The notes under the pieces were generated by a model, which was given only the letters and a program-made list of their open reading frames with translations, was not told where the DNA came from and did not search any database. DNA of 64,000 nt from JALORV01 sp963702595 (lineage in GTDB: Bacteria; Pseudomonadota; Gammaproteobacteria; Burkholderiales; Burkholderiaceae_F): contig CAVPDC010000010.1 of the NCBI GenBank assembly GCA_963702595.1, positions 62,001 to 126,000 on the forward strand, in the 5' to 3' direction. Position numbers and translations under genes: made by a program. Positions 1 through 8,090 of this stretch are shown piece after piece; the stretch's first letter is position 1, and each line of letters starts with the position of its first letter.

Positions 1-455
1 TTGGCTTCGGCTTGCAGGTACCGGGCCTCGGCAGCGTCGAGCGCCGCCTTGCGACGGTCGAGGTCCGCCTGGCTGATGAAGCCTTTGTGTTGAAGTTCCT
101 CGAAACGACGGTAGTCGGCGCGCTGCTGGTCACGATCGACCTGCGCCGCATTCAGTCCCGCGTCGGCCGCCTGCACGGCCAGCCGATAGTCCTGCGGATC
201 GAGGCTCGCGAGCGGCTGGCCCGCGCGCACCGACTGGCCGACGTCGACTTGGCGCTGCGTCACCCGCCCCGGCACCTGGAATCCGGCTCGTGTCTCGACG
301 CGGGGGCGCACATCTCCGGAGAATTCGGCGATCGCACTGGTCGAACGCAGGCCGACGGTCAGCGTCCGGACCGGACGAATGTCTTCCGTGGTTGTGACCT
401 GGCGTCCGCAGGCCAGGAGACCGACGAAAAGAGCCGCAAACAGGATCGAGCGCAT
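1..455 (-). CDS. RND efflux periplasmic adaptor lipoprotein, C-terminus beyond left edge
   Basis: Minus-strand frame read from ATG at 453-455 and open to the window edge (about 151 codons seen). The N-terminus is a signal peptide with lipobox LLAC at residues 13-16, so it should be a lipoprotein. Then come a beta-barrel/lipoyl hybrid segment (AGFQVPGRVTQRQVDVGQ, followed by AGQPLASLDPQDY) and the start of an alpha-helical hairpin rich in Ala, Gln and Arg. This is the layout of AcrA/MexA-type membrane fusion proteins, which link an RND pump in the inner membrane to an outer-membrane channel. The pump gene would be expected further left, outside the window. A TetR-type palindrome lies just upstream. 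The substrate cannot be told from the adaptor. Confidence 0.85.
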   Translation of the reverse strand, partial: MRSILFAALFVGLLACGRQVTTTEDIRPVRTLTVGLRSTSAIAEFSGDVRPRVETRAGFQVPGRVTQRQVDVGQSVRAGQPLASLDPQDYRLAVQAADAGLNAAQVDRDQQRADYRRFEELQHKGFISQADLDRRKAALDAAEARYLQAEA

Positions 456-472
456 GGCAGGACCAGTAAATA

Positions 473-486
473 ACTGACTGGTCAGT
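473..486. promoter_or_regulatory. TetR-type operator palindrome upstream of the RND adaptor
   Basis: Perfect inverted repeat actgac-tg-gtcagt, 18 bases upstream of the adaptor start codon and downstream of crcB. Palindromes of this CTGAC-N-GTCAG kind are typical operators of AcrR/TetR-family repressors of RND pumps. No TetR gene is in the window, so the repressor is inferred. Confidence 0.6.
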
Positions 487-547
487 AATATAGCCAGCGC
501 CTGAGTCCCCGGTCAACTCCTTGTGCGTCGCACATACAACACCCGGA

Positions 548-943
548 TCAGGCGAGCGACCGCACGGTGGCGATTCCAGCCAGAGTGGCCAGCACCGAGC
601 CCGCCACGTGCAACGCCGTATGGACGGCCGCCGCCTGCCATTGCTCTCCCTGCAGCAGAGCGACGCTTTCCGCCGAAAACGTGGAAAAGGTGGTCAGCCC
701 TCCAAGGAAGCCGGTGATGATGACCAGGCGCCAGGCCGGCGCAATTGCCGGGTGGGCGGCGAATACGGCCACTGCGACGCCAACCAGGTAGCCGCCCATG
801 AGATTTGCGACCAGGGTTCCCAACGGCAGGTGCACCAGGCGCGGATTGAGCCAGTAAGACAGCGCCCAACGCAGCCAGGCGCCCAGCACCGCCCCGACGG
901 CGACGGCTGCGAGGACCGTGATGAGCGGGCCGTCGCGCGTCAT
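548..943 (-). CDS. crcB: fluoride ion exporter CrcB/Fluc
   Basis: A 131-residue, very hydrophobic protein with four predicted membrane helices, the normal size for a Fluc subunit. Family motifs are present: GTLVAN at residues 42-47 and GFLGGLTTFSTF at 78-89, the latter carrying the Thr/Ser/Phe track of the pore. Fluc channels are dual-topology dimers in the inner membrane that let fluoride leak out of the cell. The ATG overlaps the moaE stop by four bases (ATGA), so the gene is probably translationally coupled to the molybdenum-cofactor genes. I saw no fluoride riboswitch upstream, and the coupled position leaves no room for one. Confidence 0.92.
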   Translation of the reverse strand: MTRDGPLITVLAAVAVGAVLGAWLRWALSYWLNPRLVHLPLGTLVANLMGGYLVGVAVAVFAAHPAIAPAWRLVIITGFLGGLTTFSTFSAESVALLQGEQWQAAAVHTALHVAGSVLATLAGIATVRSLA

Positions 944-1404
944 GACTGCCTTTCCGAAGCGGCCCAGCGGGCACGTGCCGCACTGTCGCTTTCGCGGGCG
1001 TCGACCCAGCGCACACCCTCGGGTGTCGCCTCTTTCTTCCAGAACGGCGCGTCGGTCTTGAGGTAGTCCATGACGAACTCACAGGCCGCGAACGCCTCGC
1101 CGCGGTGGGCGCTGGTGACGATCACTAAAACGATGGGATCAGTCGGTTGCAGCTCCCCGACTCGATGGATCACCAGCACATCGTAGAGATCCCACCGCCG
1201 GCTCGCCTGCTCGACGATGCCTTCGAGCGCCCTCTCGGTCATGCCGGGATAGTGCTCGAGCGTCATCGAACCGACCGCCACGCCTTCATTCAGGTCGCGC
1301 ACGACGCCGATGAAGCAGGCGATGGCCCCGACGCGCGGATTGGCAGCGCGCAGGCACTCGATCTCGGCGTTGACGTCGAAGGCGTCGGTCTGGACGCGGA
1401 TCAT
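940..1404 (-). CDS. moaE: molybdopterin synthase catalytic subunit MoaE
   Basis: A 154-residue protein of normal MoaE length. Motifs: FIGVVRDLNEG (residues 31-41), HRVGEL (80-85), SAHR (98-101) and KTDAPFWKKE (116-125), which carries the lysines of the active site. MoaE forms a heterotetramer with MoaD and inserts two sulfurs into precursor Z (cPMP) to make molybdopterin in the cytoplasm. It follows moaD after an 81-base gap containing two hairpins, and its stop overlaps crcB. Confidence 0.95.
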   Translation of the reverse strand: MIRVQTDAFDVNAEIECLRAANPRVGAIACFIGVVRDLNEGVAVGSMTLEHYPGMTERALEGIVEQASRRWDLYDVLVIHRVGELQPTDPIVLVIVTSAHRGEAFAACEFVMDYLKTDAPFWKKEATPEGVRWVDARESDSAARARWAASERQS

Positions 1405-1417
1405 CAGACAGCGCCGT

Positions 1418-1462
1418 GCCGCCCCGAGGCGGCGTCCCGTTCCCTGGCGGCTCGAGGAACGG
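1418..1462. other. two adjacent hairpins in the moaD-moaE gap
   Basis: gccgcc-ccga-ggcggc lies at 1418-1433, and a 7-bp inverted repeat ccgttcc/ggaacgg is split between 1437-1443 and 1456-1462. There is no T-run, so these are not ordinary terminators. They could set the MoaD:MoaE ratio by mRNA processing or by blocking the moaE start, which is inference. Confidence 0.4.
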
Positions 1463-1485
1463 AGTCAGTGGGGGCGCAAACCATC

Positions 1486-1743
1486 TCAGCCTCCCGTCAC
1501 CGGAGGAAAGAATGCGACTTCGGCCTCGTCGTGCAACCGGACGTCGCCGTGCGCCATCGACTGGTCAACCGCGGCGCGCACCTGTCTCGTACCCTCGAAG
1601 GCTGCGGCCCAGGGTTCGCCACGCGTAACCAGCCACGCGCGCAACGCATCGACCGTATCGACCCCGGGCGGCAATTCAAACTCCTCGCGCGCGCGGCCGA
1701 CGCGCTCGCGCAGCGCTGCAAAGTAGAGAACGGTCACCTTCAT
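1486..1743 (-). CDS. moaD: molybdopterin synthase sulfur carrier subunit MoaD
   Basis: An 85-residue ubiquitin-fold protein beginning MKVTVLYFAALRE and ending in the diagnostic Gly-Gly (PPVTGG). The C-terminal glycine is activated as an acyl-adenylate by MoeB and thiocarboxylated, then donates sulfur in the MoaE active site. It sits 13 bases after moeA in the same operon. Length and termini match the family; no oddities. Confidence 0.95.
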   Translation of the reverse strand: MKVTVLYFAALRERVGRAREEFELPPGVDTVDALRAWLVTRGEPWAAAFEGTRQVRAAVDQSMAHGDVRLHDEAEVAFFPPVTGG

Positions 1744-1756
1744 CGCGACACGGGCC

Positions 1757-2947
1757 TCACGTGATCAACTCCGCGAACGGCAGATAGCGGACCCGGTCGC
1801 CGCGTGCAATCGTCGCTCCGGCCGGATGATCGATCAGTCCATCCGCCCATGCCACGGAGGTGAGGACAGCGGAGTTTTGGGTTGGGAAGAGTTCGACGCC
1901 GTTGTTCGCGTTGCGGCGCACGCGCAGGAACTCGCGGCGCCGATCCGGCCGCGGCCAGTCGAAGTCGGCGCGCAACTCGATCCCTGGTGACGGCGCAGCG
2001 CGAACGCCTTGCCGGCGCAGGATGAACGGACGCACGAACAGCACGAACGTGACGAAACTCGACACCGGGTTGCCCGGCAGGCCGATGAACGGGACGCTGT
2101 GCACGTGACCGAAGGCTAGCGGCTTGCCCGGCTTCATCGCAATCTGCCAGAGATCCAGCGCACCTTCGGCCTCGACCGCCGGCTTCACGTGGTCTTCCTC
2201 ACCGACCGAAACGCCGCCCGACGTCACGATGAGGTCGGCGCGCCGTGCCGCCTCGACAAATGCAGCCCGCGTGCTGCCCCGGTCATCGGGCACGATGCCG
2301 AGATCGACAACCTCGCACCCCAGGCGCTGCAGCAGCGCACGCAGCACGAACCGGTTCGAGTTGTAGATGCGCCCTGGCGGCAGCGGGTCGCCGGGCATTG
2401 CCAGTTCATCGCCCGTGAAGAACACGGCGACGCGGAGCCGGCGGGAGACCGTGACCCGAGCCAGCCCGATCGAGGCGATGAGCCCGAGATCCTGCGGACG
2501 CAGGCGACATCCCGCAGCGACCACCGTGTCGCCCGACGCGATGTCCAAGCCGGCCCTTCGGATCCAGGCCCCGCGCTGCGGGACCTCGTTGAAAGTCACG
2601 CGGCTGCCTTCAGCCACGCACTCTTCCTGCATGACGATGGCGTCCGCACCCGCGGGGACCGGAGCACCCGTGAAGATCCGCGCCGCGGTGCCCGGCTCGA
2701 GCGCTGCTCCGACATGTCCGGCCGCGATGCGCTGGCTGACACGCAACGTTGTCCCACCAGCGGGCACATCGACGCTGCGCACCGCGTAGCCATCCATCTG
2801 CGAGTTGTCGAGCGGCGGCACATCGAGCGTCGATACGACGTCCGTTGCCAGCACTCGACCGTCCGCTTCGAGCGTCGGTACGACCTCGACGTCGACCGGA
2901 TCGGCCCGCTCCAGGACGCGTGCCAGCGCTTCTTCGACCGTCAGCAT
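1757..2947 (-). CDS. moeA: molybdopterin molybdenumtransferase MoeA
   Basis: A 396-residue protein of normal MoeA length. Visible motifs are PPLDNSQMDGYAV near residue 45, IFTGAPVPAGAD, the MoCF-biosynthesis core VTSGGVSVGEEDHVK near residue 240 and LPGNPVSSFVTF near 295. MoeA inserts molybdate into adenylylated molybdopterin to give Moco. Its ATG overlaps the end of mobB by seven bases and moaD follows closely, so mobB-moeA-moaD-moaE-crcB is one transcription unit. The locus lacks moaA, moaC and mogA, which must be elsewhere. Confidence 0.95.
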   Translation of the reverse strand: MLTVEEALARVLERADPVDVEVVPTLEADGRVLATDVVSTLDVPPLDNSQMDGYAVRSVDVPAGGTTLRVSQRIAAGHVGAALEPGTAARIFTGAPVPAGADAIVMQEECVAEGSRVTFNEVPQRGAWIRRAGLDIASGDTVVAAGCRLRPQDLGLIASIGLARVTVSRRLRVAVFFTGDELAMPGDPLPPGRIYNSNRFVLRALLQRLGCEVVDLGIVPDDRGSTRAAFVEAARRADLIVTSGGVSVGEEDHVKPAVEAEGALDLWQIAMKPGKPLAFGHVHSVPFIGLPGNPVSSFVTFVLFVRPFILRRQGVRAAPSPGIELRADFDWPRPDRRREFLRVRRNANNGVELFPTQNSAVLTSVAWADGLIDHPAGATIARGDRVRYLPFAELIT

Positions 2948-3441
2948 CGGGCAAGCCCCAGATGTGCCGCTATGAAGTCTGCGATCTTAGCCGGCGCATT
3001 GATGTCAAGCACCGGCAGCGGGGCATCGACCGCATGATCCGTGGCGATCGCAATGACGTTGCTGTCGTGCGGGTAGAGCGGCGGCTCCTGGATCCCCTGG
3101 CGCCGGACCTCGATGCGCGGCATGTGCCCTTCACTCTTGAACCCCTCGACGATGACGAGGTCACAGGGCGCAAGCTGCGCCAGCAGTTCGTCGAGCGTCG
3201 ATGGGCGCTGTGCCGTCTCGGTCAACAGCGCCCAGCGCAATCCGGTCGCGATCAGCACCTGCCCCGCACCGGCCTGCCGATAGCGGAAGGAGTCCTTGCC
3301 CGGACGATCCATGTCGAATCCATGATGGGCGTTCTTGATGGCGGATACCGCAAGCCCCTGCGCGCGGAACAGGGGAATCACACGCTCGATCAGTGTCGTC
3401 TTGCCGCTGTTGGAATAACCGATAAACCCGATTGCCTTCAT
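2941..3441 (-). CDS. mobB: molybdopterin-guanine dinucleotide biosynthesis adaptor MobB
   Basis: A 166-residue P-loop GTPase-like protein with Walker A GYSNSGKTT at residues 8-16 and the MobB motifs KNAHHGFDMDRPGKDSFR and VIVEGFK. MobB binds GTP and assists MobA in attaching GMP to molybdopterin for DMSO-reductase-family enzymes. It heads the molybdenum-cofactor run, 66 bases downstream of thrC and on the same strand, so it may be read from the thr operon or from its own promoter in that gap. Confidence 0.93.
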   Translation of the reverse strand: MKAIGFIGYSNSGKTTLIERVIPLFRAQGLAVSAIKNAHHGFDMDRPGKDSFRYRQAGAGQVLIATGLRWALLTETAQRPSTLDELLAQLAPCDLVIVEGFKSEGHMPRIEVRRQGIQEPPLYPHDSNVIAIATDHAVDAPLPVLDINAPAKIADFIAAHLGLARC

Positions 3442-3507
3442 GCGGAGCAGTCTATTGCAGGATTACGGCGACGGCGGCGGCCGCGCGCGTGGCGCACTGG
3501 CCACGCC

Positions 3508-4950
3508 TCACGTCGCGTGCGCCGCGATGTAGTCCTTGACCTGCTGCGCGTCGGCACCGATCGAATCGAAGCGTTGCCGCCGCGACTCGAGGTCGGCGTA
3601 CGCCGGCGGGCGGTCCGGCGCATGCCCGGTCGCCTCGATGATTGTCTCTGCAAACTTGGCAGGCAGCGCGGTCTCCAAACAGACCATCGGCACCGAGGCA
3701 TCGCGCTGTTCGAGCGCGACCTTCAGGCCATCGGCGGTGTGCGGATCGATCAGGATCCCGTAGCGCTGCTCGACGCTGCGAATCGTGCGCAGGCGATCGA
3801 TGTGAGTGCTGCGTCCGGACACCACTCCGCTGGCATGGACTGCCGCGAGAAACGGCGTGCCGACGAGGTGGAACTGGCCGCGTGTATCGACTTCCCACCA
3901 CAGTTCGCGTACAGCTTCGGGATCACGCCCGACCACGTCGAACATGAACCGCTCGAAGTTGGATGCCTTGCTGATGTCCATCGATGGACTGCTGGTCGCG
4001 TGCGTCTCGGCACCGCTGCGCACGCGGTAGCGACCGGTGCGGAAGAACTCGTCCAGTACGTCGTTCTCGTTGGTTGCCAGCACCAGCTTGTCGACCGGCA
4101 GCCCCATCTGGCGTGCAATCCAGCCGGAGAGGATGTTGCCGAAGTTGCCCGACGGCACGGCGAACGACACGCGCTCGCCCGCGCCGTGCGTGGCCGCCAG
4201 ATAGCCGCGGAAGTAATAGACGATCTGCGCAACGATGCGGCCCCAGTTGATCGAGTTGACGCTGCCGATGTGCCACCTGGCCTTGAAGTCGAGATCGCTC
4301 GAGACCGCCTTGACCACGTCCTGGCAGTCGTCGAAGGTACCAGGGACGGCGAGGTTGAAAATGTTTGCGTCCTGCAGGGAATACATCTGCGCCCGCTGGA
4401 AGGCGCTCATCCTGCCCAAGGGTGACAGCATGAAGACGCGGATGCCGGGCCGTCCGCGCATGGCGTACTCGGCTGCGGATCCGGTATCGCCCGATGTGGC
4501 CCCGAGGATATTGAGTTCGCCGCCCCGCTCACCGAGTACATGCTCGAACAGTCCGCCGAGCAGCTGCATCGCCATGTCCTTGAAGGCCAGCGTCGGACCG
4601 TTCGACAGCTCGAGCAGCCCGAGTCCCGGCTCGAGCCAGCGCAACGGCGCGATGTCCTCGAAACGGCTGTCCGCGCGCCCGTTTCCGTAGACACTGGCGC
4701 TATAGGTCACATGGCAAAGCCGCGCCAGCGCCTCGCGCGGGAGGTCGGTCGCGAATTTGGCGATGATCTCGGCCGCGAGTTCCGCATACGACAGCGCACG
4801 CCAGGACTGCAGTTCCGCGCTCGACACCTGGGGATAGTGGGCCGGCACGTACAGCCCGCCATCGTCTGCCAGTCCCGACAGCAGGATGTCGGTGAAGCCG
4901 CGCTCCGGCGCGCGCCCGCGTGTCGACACGTAACGCACGTTGGCCGGCAC
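3508..4950 (-). CDS. thrC: threonine synthase
   Basis: A 480-residue PLP enzyme of fold type II that converts O-phosphohomoserine to threonine. The N-terminus has the ThrC signature YVSTRG and GLADDGGLYVP. The pyridoxal lysine is Lys124 in SNGPTLAFKDMA, and GATSGDTGSAAEYAM is the phosphate-binding loop. The reading frame is open further upstream into hom, but that part reads as low-quality shadow sequence. I chose GTG at 4948-4950, which overlaps the hom stop (TAGTG) and directly precedes the conserved PANVRYVSTRG. Translationally coupled to hom. Confidence 0.95.
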   Translation of the reverse strand: MPANVRYVSTRGRAPERGFTDILLSGLADDGGLYVPAHYPQVSSAELQSWRALSYAELAAEIIAKFATDLPREALARLCHVTYSASVYGNGRADSRFEDIAPLRWLEPGLGLLELSNGPTLAFKDMAMQLLGGLFEHVLGERGGELNILGATSGDTGSAAEYAMRGRPGIRVFMLSPLGRMSAFQRAQMYSLQDANIFNLAVPGTFDDCQDVVKAVSSDLDFKARWHIGSVNSINWGRIVAQIVYYFRGYLAATHGAGERVSFAVPSGNFGNILSGWIARQMGLPVDKLVLATNENDVLDEFFRTGRYRVRSGAETHATSSPSMDISKASNFERFMFDVVGRDPEAVRELWWEVDTRGQFHLVGTPFLAAVHASGVVSGRSTHIDRLRTIRSVEQRYGILIDPHTADGLKVALEQRDASVPMVCLETALPAKFAETIIEATGHAPDRPPAYADLESRRQRFDSIGADAQQVKDYIAAHAT

Positions 4951-6266
4951 TACAGCAGCTCTTCCTGACGGATCCGGATCACCGGTGCCAGCACCGTCGG
5001 CAGTGCCTCGATGCGACGGATCGCGGCATTGACGTCGCGTTCGACCGCGTCGTGCGTCAGCATGATGATGTCGGTCTGGTTCTCGCCTTCCGATGGCTCG
5101 CGCTGGAACAGCGCGTCGATCGAGATGCGACCGTCGGCGAGGATGCGCGTGATGTCGGCCAGCACGCCGGGCTGGTCCGCCACACGCATGCGGAAGTAGT
5201 ACGACGTGACGCACTCCTCGATCGTCAGCCACGGCACCGCCGCCATCGCGTCGGGCTGGAACGCCAGGTGCGGCACGTGGTTTTCCGGGTCGGCGGTATG
5301 CATGCGCGTGACGTCGACGAGATCGGCAATGACCGCCGAGGCGGTTGGTTCGGCGCCCGCCCCGGGGCCGTAGTACATCGTCGTGCCGACGGCATCACCT
5401 TTGACCAGCACGGCGTTCATCGCTCCTTCGACACTCGCGATCAGACGCTGCATCGGCACCAGCGTCGGATGCACGCGCAACTCGATGCCCTTGGAGGTGC
5501 GCTTGGCGATGCCCAGCAGCTTGATCCGATAGCCAAGCTGCTCGGCGTACTTGATGTCCGTTGCCGAGAGCTGGGCGATGCCCTCGGTGTAGGCGGCCTC
5601 GACGTTGATCGGCACGCCGAAGGCGATCGCCGCCAAAATGGTGAGCTTGTGCGAGGCGTCGATGCCCTCGATATCGAACGTCGGATCGGCTTCCGCGTAG
5701 CCGAGGCGCTGCGCCTCGGCGAGCACCGCCGCGAAGGACAGTCCCTTCGATCGCATCTCCGAGAGGATGAAGTTGCTGGTCCCGTTGATGATGCCGGCCA
5801 GCCACTCGATGCGATTGGCGGTCAGGCCCTCGCGCAGTGCCTTGATGATTGGGACTCCGCCGGCCACCGCGCCCTCGAAGGCCACCATGACGCCGCGGGC
5901 GCTCGCCGCCTCGAAGATCTCGTTGCCGTGGAGCGCCAGCATGGCCTTATTGGCGGTCACGACATGCTTGCCGCGCGCAATTGCCTCCAGCACGAGAGTG
6001 CGCGCCGGCTCGTAACCGCCGATCAGTTCGACAACGATGTCGACATCCGGGTGGCGCACTACTTCGAGCGGTTCGGTCGTCAGCGGCAGGTCCCTGCCGA
6101 CGATGGCACGCGCCTTGGCCTCGTCGCGCACGGCCACTATCGCGATCTCGATTCCGCGGCCGGCGCGCCGCATGATCTCGTGCTGATTACGGCGCAGCAC
6201 GTCGAAGGTGCCGCGTCCCACGGTGCCCAGCCCGAGCAAGCCGACTCTGATCGGGTTCATCGTCAT
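4950..6266 (-). CDS. hom: homoserine dehydrogenase
   Basis: A 438-residue monofunctional enzyme that reduces aspartate semialdehyde to homoserine with NAD(P)H. It has the Rossmann motif GLLGLGTVGRGTF at the N-terminus, the catalytic-domain segment GIINGTSNFILSEM and AYTEGIAQLSATDIKYAEQLGY, and a C-terminal ACT domain (ADQPGVLADITRILAD) expected to bind threonine for feedback control. It lies between alaC and thrC in one operon. No aspartokinase is fused to it, unlike ThrA of enterics. Confidence 0.96.
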   Translation of the reverse strand: MTMNPIRVGLLGLGTVGRGTFDVLRRNQHEIMRRAGRGIEIAIVAVRDEAKARAIVGRDLPLTTEPLEVVRHPDVDIVVELIGGYEPARTLVLEAIARGKHVVTANKAMLALHGNEIFEAASARGVMVAFEGAVAGGVPIIKALREGLTANRIEWLAGIINGTSNFILSEMRSKGLSFAAVLAEAQRLGYAEADPTFDIEGIDASHKLTILAAIAFGVPINVEAAYTEGIAQLSATDIKYAEQLGYRIKLLGIAKRTSKGIELRVHPTLVPMQRLIASVEGAMNAVLVKGDAVGTTMYYGPGAGAEPTASAVIADLVDVTRMHTADPENHVPHLAFQPDAMAAVPWLTIEECVTSYYFRMRVADQPGVLADITRILADGRISIDALFQREPSEGENQTDIIMLTHDAVERDVNAAIRRIEALPTVLAPVIRIRQEELL

Positions 6267-6307
6267 CCGGTCCCGGCGCCATTCGCGGCCGCCGTGTCAA
6301 GGGTTGA

Positions 6308-7534
6308 TCAGGCCGCGGCCTTCTCGGGAGAACGCGGAGCGAGCAGGCCGTCCTTGCGGAACATGTCCTTGATGCCGCGCAGCGCCTGCCGGATGCGATG
6401 CTCGTTTTCGATCAACGCGAATCGAACATGCGAGTCGCCGTAGTCGCCGAAACCGATGCCGGGCGAAACCGCGACCTTGGCATCGGCCAGCACTTTCTTG
6501 GCAAATTCGAGCGAACCCATGGCGCGATACGGCTCGGGAATTGCCGCCCAGATGTACATGGACGCCTTGGGAATATCGACCATCCAGCCGGCCTCGTGCA
6601 GTCCACGCACCAGCACGTCGCGCCGACGCTGGTACTCGGCGCGGATCTCCTCCACGCACTCCTGCGGGCCTTCGAGCGCCGCAATCGATGCGACCTGGAT
6701 CGGCGTAAAGGTGCCGTAGTCGTGGTAGCTCTTGATGCGCGCAAGCGCCGAAACCAGGTCCTTGTTGCCGACCATGTAGCCGATGCGCCAGCCGGCCATG
6801 TTGTAGCTCTTGCTCATCGTGAAGAACTCGACGGCAACGTCGCGCGCGCCCGGGACCTCCATGATCGAAGGCGCCCTGTGGTTCGGAAAGTGCGCGTCGA
6901 AGGTGATGTCGGCGTAGGCGAGGTCGTGCACGACGTAGATGCCGTGCTGGCGCGCGAGGTCGATCACGCGATGGAAGAATTCGAGATCGACGCACTGGGC
7001 AGTCGGGTTGCTCGGGAAGCCGAGGATCATCATCTTGGGCTTCGGCAACGTTTCGCGGATCGCGCGCTCGAGTTCGGCGAAGAAGTCGACGCCGCCATCC
7101 ATGCGCACCGAGCGGATGTCAGCGCCGGCGATGATCGCGCCGTAAATGTGGATCGGGTAGCTCGGGTTCGGCACCAGCACGGTATCGCCGCGATCGAGCG
7201 TCGCGAGCATCAGGTGCGCGAGTCCCTCCTTGGAGCCGATCGTGACGATCGCTTCCGAGTCGGGATCGAATTCCACGCTGTAGCGGGTCTGGTACCAGTT
7301 CGTGATCGCTCGGCGCAGGCGGGGAATGCCCTTCGAGACCGAATAGCCGTGCGTGTCCTGGCGCTGCGCTGCCTCGACTAGTTTGTCTACGATGTGCCTG
7401 GGCGTGGGCCCGTCCGGATTGCCCATGCTCATGTCGATGATGTCTTCGCCGCGGCGACGCGCGGCCATCTTCAACTCACCGGTGATGTTGAAGACATAAG
7501 GGGGCAGGCGCTTGATGCGCGGAAACTCGACCAT
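6308..7534 (-). CDS. alaC: glutamate-pyruvate aminotransferase AlaC-like
   Basis: A 408-residue class I/II aminotransferase. Markers: MSMGNPDGPTPRHIVD near residue 35, substrate-side SNPTAQ at 175-180, the PLP lysine Lys242 in TMSKSYNMAGWRIGY, and the C-terminal arginine in SHVRFALIEN. Best matched by motif to AlaC (pyruvate to alanine with glutamate as donor). In betaproteobacteria this gene regularly precedes hom and thrC, as here with a 41-base gap, which suggests coordinated amino-acid synthesis. Some annotations call the family a putative aspartate or methionine aminotransferase, so substrate is less certain than the class. Confidence 0.85.
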   Translation of the reverse strand: MVEFPRIKRLPPYVFNITGELKMAARRRGEDIIDMSMGNPDGPTPRHIVDKLVEAAQRQDTHGYSVSKGIPRLRRAITNWYQTRYSVEFDPDSEAIVTIGSKEGLAHLMLATLDRGDTVLVPNPSYPIHIYGAIIAGADIRSVRMDGGVDFFAELERAIRETLPKPKMMILGFPSNPTAQCVDLEFFHRVIDLARQHGIYVVHDLAYADITFDAHFPNHRAPSIMEVPGARDVAVEFFTMSKSYNMAGWRIGYMVGNKDLVSALARIKSYHDYGTFTPIQVASIAALEGPQECVEEIRAEYQRRRDVLVRGLHEAGWMVDIPKASMYIWAAIPEPYRAMGSLEFAKKVLADAKVAVSPGIGFGDYGDSHVRFALIENEHRIRQALRGIKDMFRKDGLLAPRSPEKAAA

Positions 7535-7615
7535 CTCCCCGAACCTCAGAAAATGTGTTGCAAAGTCGCCGCAAACTGCGGTCGCTGTTGCGATTTATCG
7601 ACTCGCGGCACTCGC

Positions 7616-7642
7616 TTGTGCGGCGCAACGTGTGCCTATAAT
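7616..7642 (+). promoter_or_regulatory. sigma-70-like promoter for the Mth938-bcp unit
   Basis: TTGTGC at 7616-7621 and a perfect TATAAT at 7637-7642, 15 bases apart (one short of ideal; CTTGTG gives 16). It lies in the divergent gap between alaC and the plus-strand gene starting at 7708. Confidence 0.6.
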
Positions 7643-7707
7643 GTACCCGAATCATTCATGCATCGTTCCTGCGTCACTCGAACGATCGCAGGGAAGCCCG
7701 GAGCGAA

Positions 7708-8082
7708 TTGAAACTGCACGCGGACTCGCCGACAGCGTTCAACACGGTCACTGCCTACGGCTCCGGCTTCATTGAAATCAACAAGGTACGCCACACCCGA
7801 TCCGTGCTCCTCATGCCTGAGTTGCCGGTGGAAACCTGGGACGTGGCGAGCTTCGACGCCCTGACGCCCGAGGACTTTTCCGGGTTGCGCGCACGCGCGC
7901 CGGAACTCGTGCTCCTGGGCACCGGCGAGCGCCAGCGCTTTCCACGTCCGCACCTGACCCGCTCGCTGACCGACGCACACATCGGCTGCGAGGCGATGGA
8001 CTCGCGGGCGGCCTGCCGCACCTACAACATCCTGATGGGTGAGGGCCGAAAGGTACTCGCCGCCATACTCCTGGATTCCTGA
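7708..8082 (+). CDS. Mth938-like domain protein
   Basis: A 124-residue protein matching the Mth938/DUF498 fold: GSGFIEINKVRHTRSVLLMP near the N-terminus, PELVLLGTGERQRFP in the middle and GCEAMDSRAACRTYNILMGE towards the end. The family includes the mitochondrial complex I assembly factor NDUFAF3, but the bacterial role is unknown. I chose TTG at 7708-7710 because GGAG lies just upstream and the conserved domain begins directly after it. It is followed eight bases later by bcp. Confidence 0.8.
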   Translation: MKLHADSPTAFNTVTAYGSGFIEINKVRHTRSVLLMPELPVETWDVASFDALTPEDFSGLRARAPELVLLGTGERQRFPRPHLTRSLTDAHIGCEAMDSRAACRTYNILMGEGRKVLAAILLDS

Positions 8083-8090
8083 ATAACACC

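Noticed and set aside
2749..4425. Plus-strand open frame of 558 codons across moeA, mobB and thrC
   Set aside because: It is antisense to three genes with clear motifs, is rich in Arg and low in hydrophobic residues, and has no family motif. Typical shadow in GC-rich DNA.
4951..5232. 94-codon N-terminal extension of thrC into hom
   Set aside because: Composition is shadow-like and the conserved ThrC N-terminus starts at the GTG of 4948-4950.
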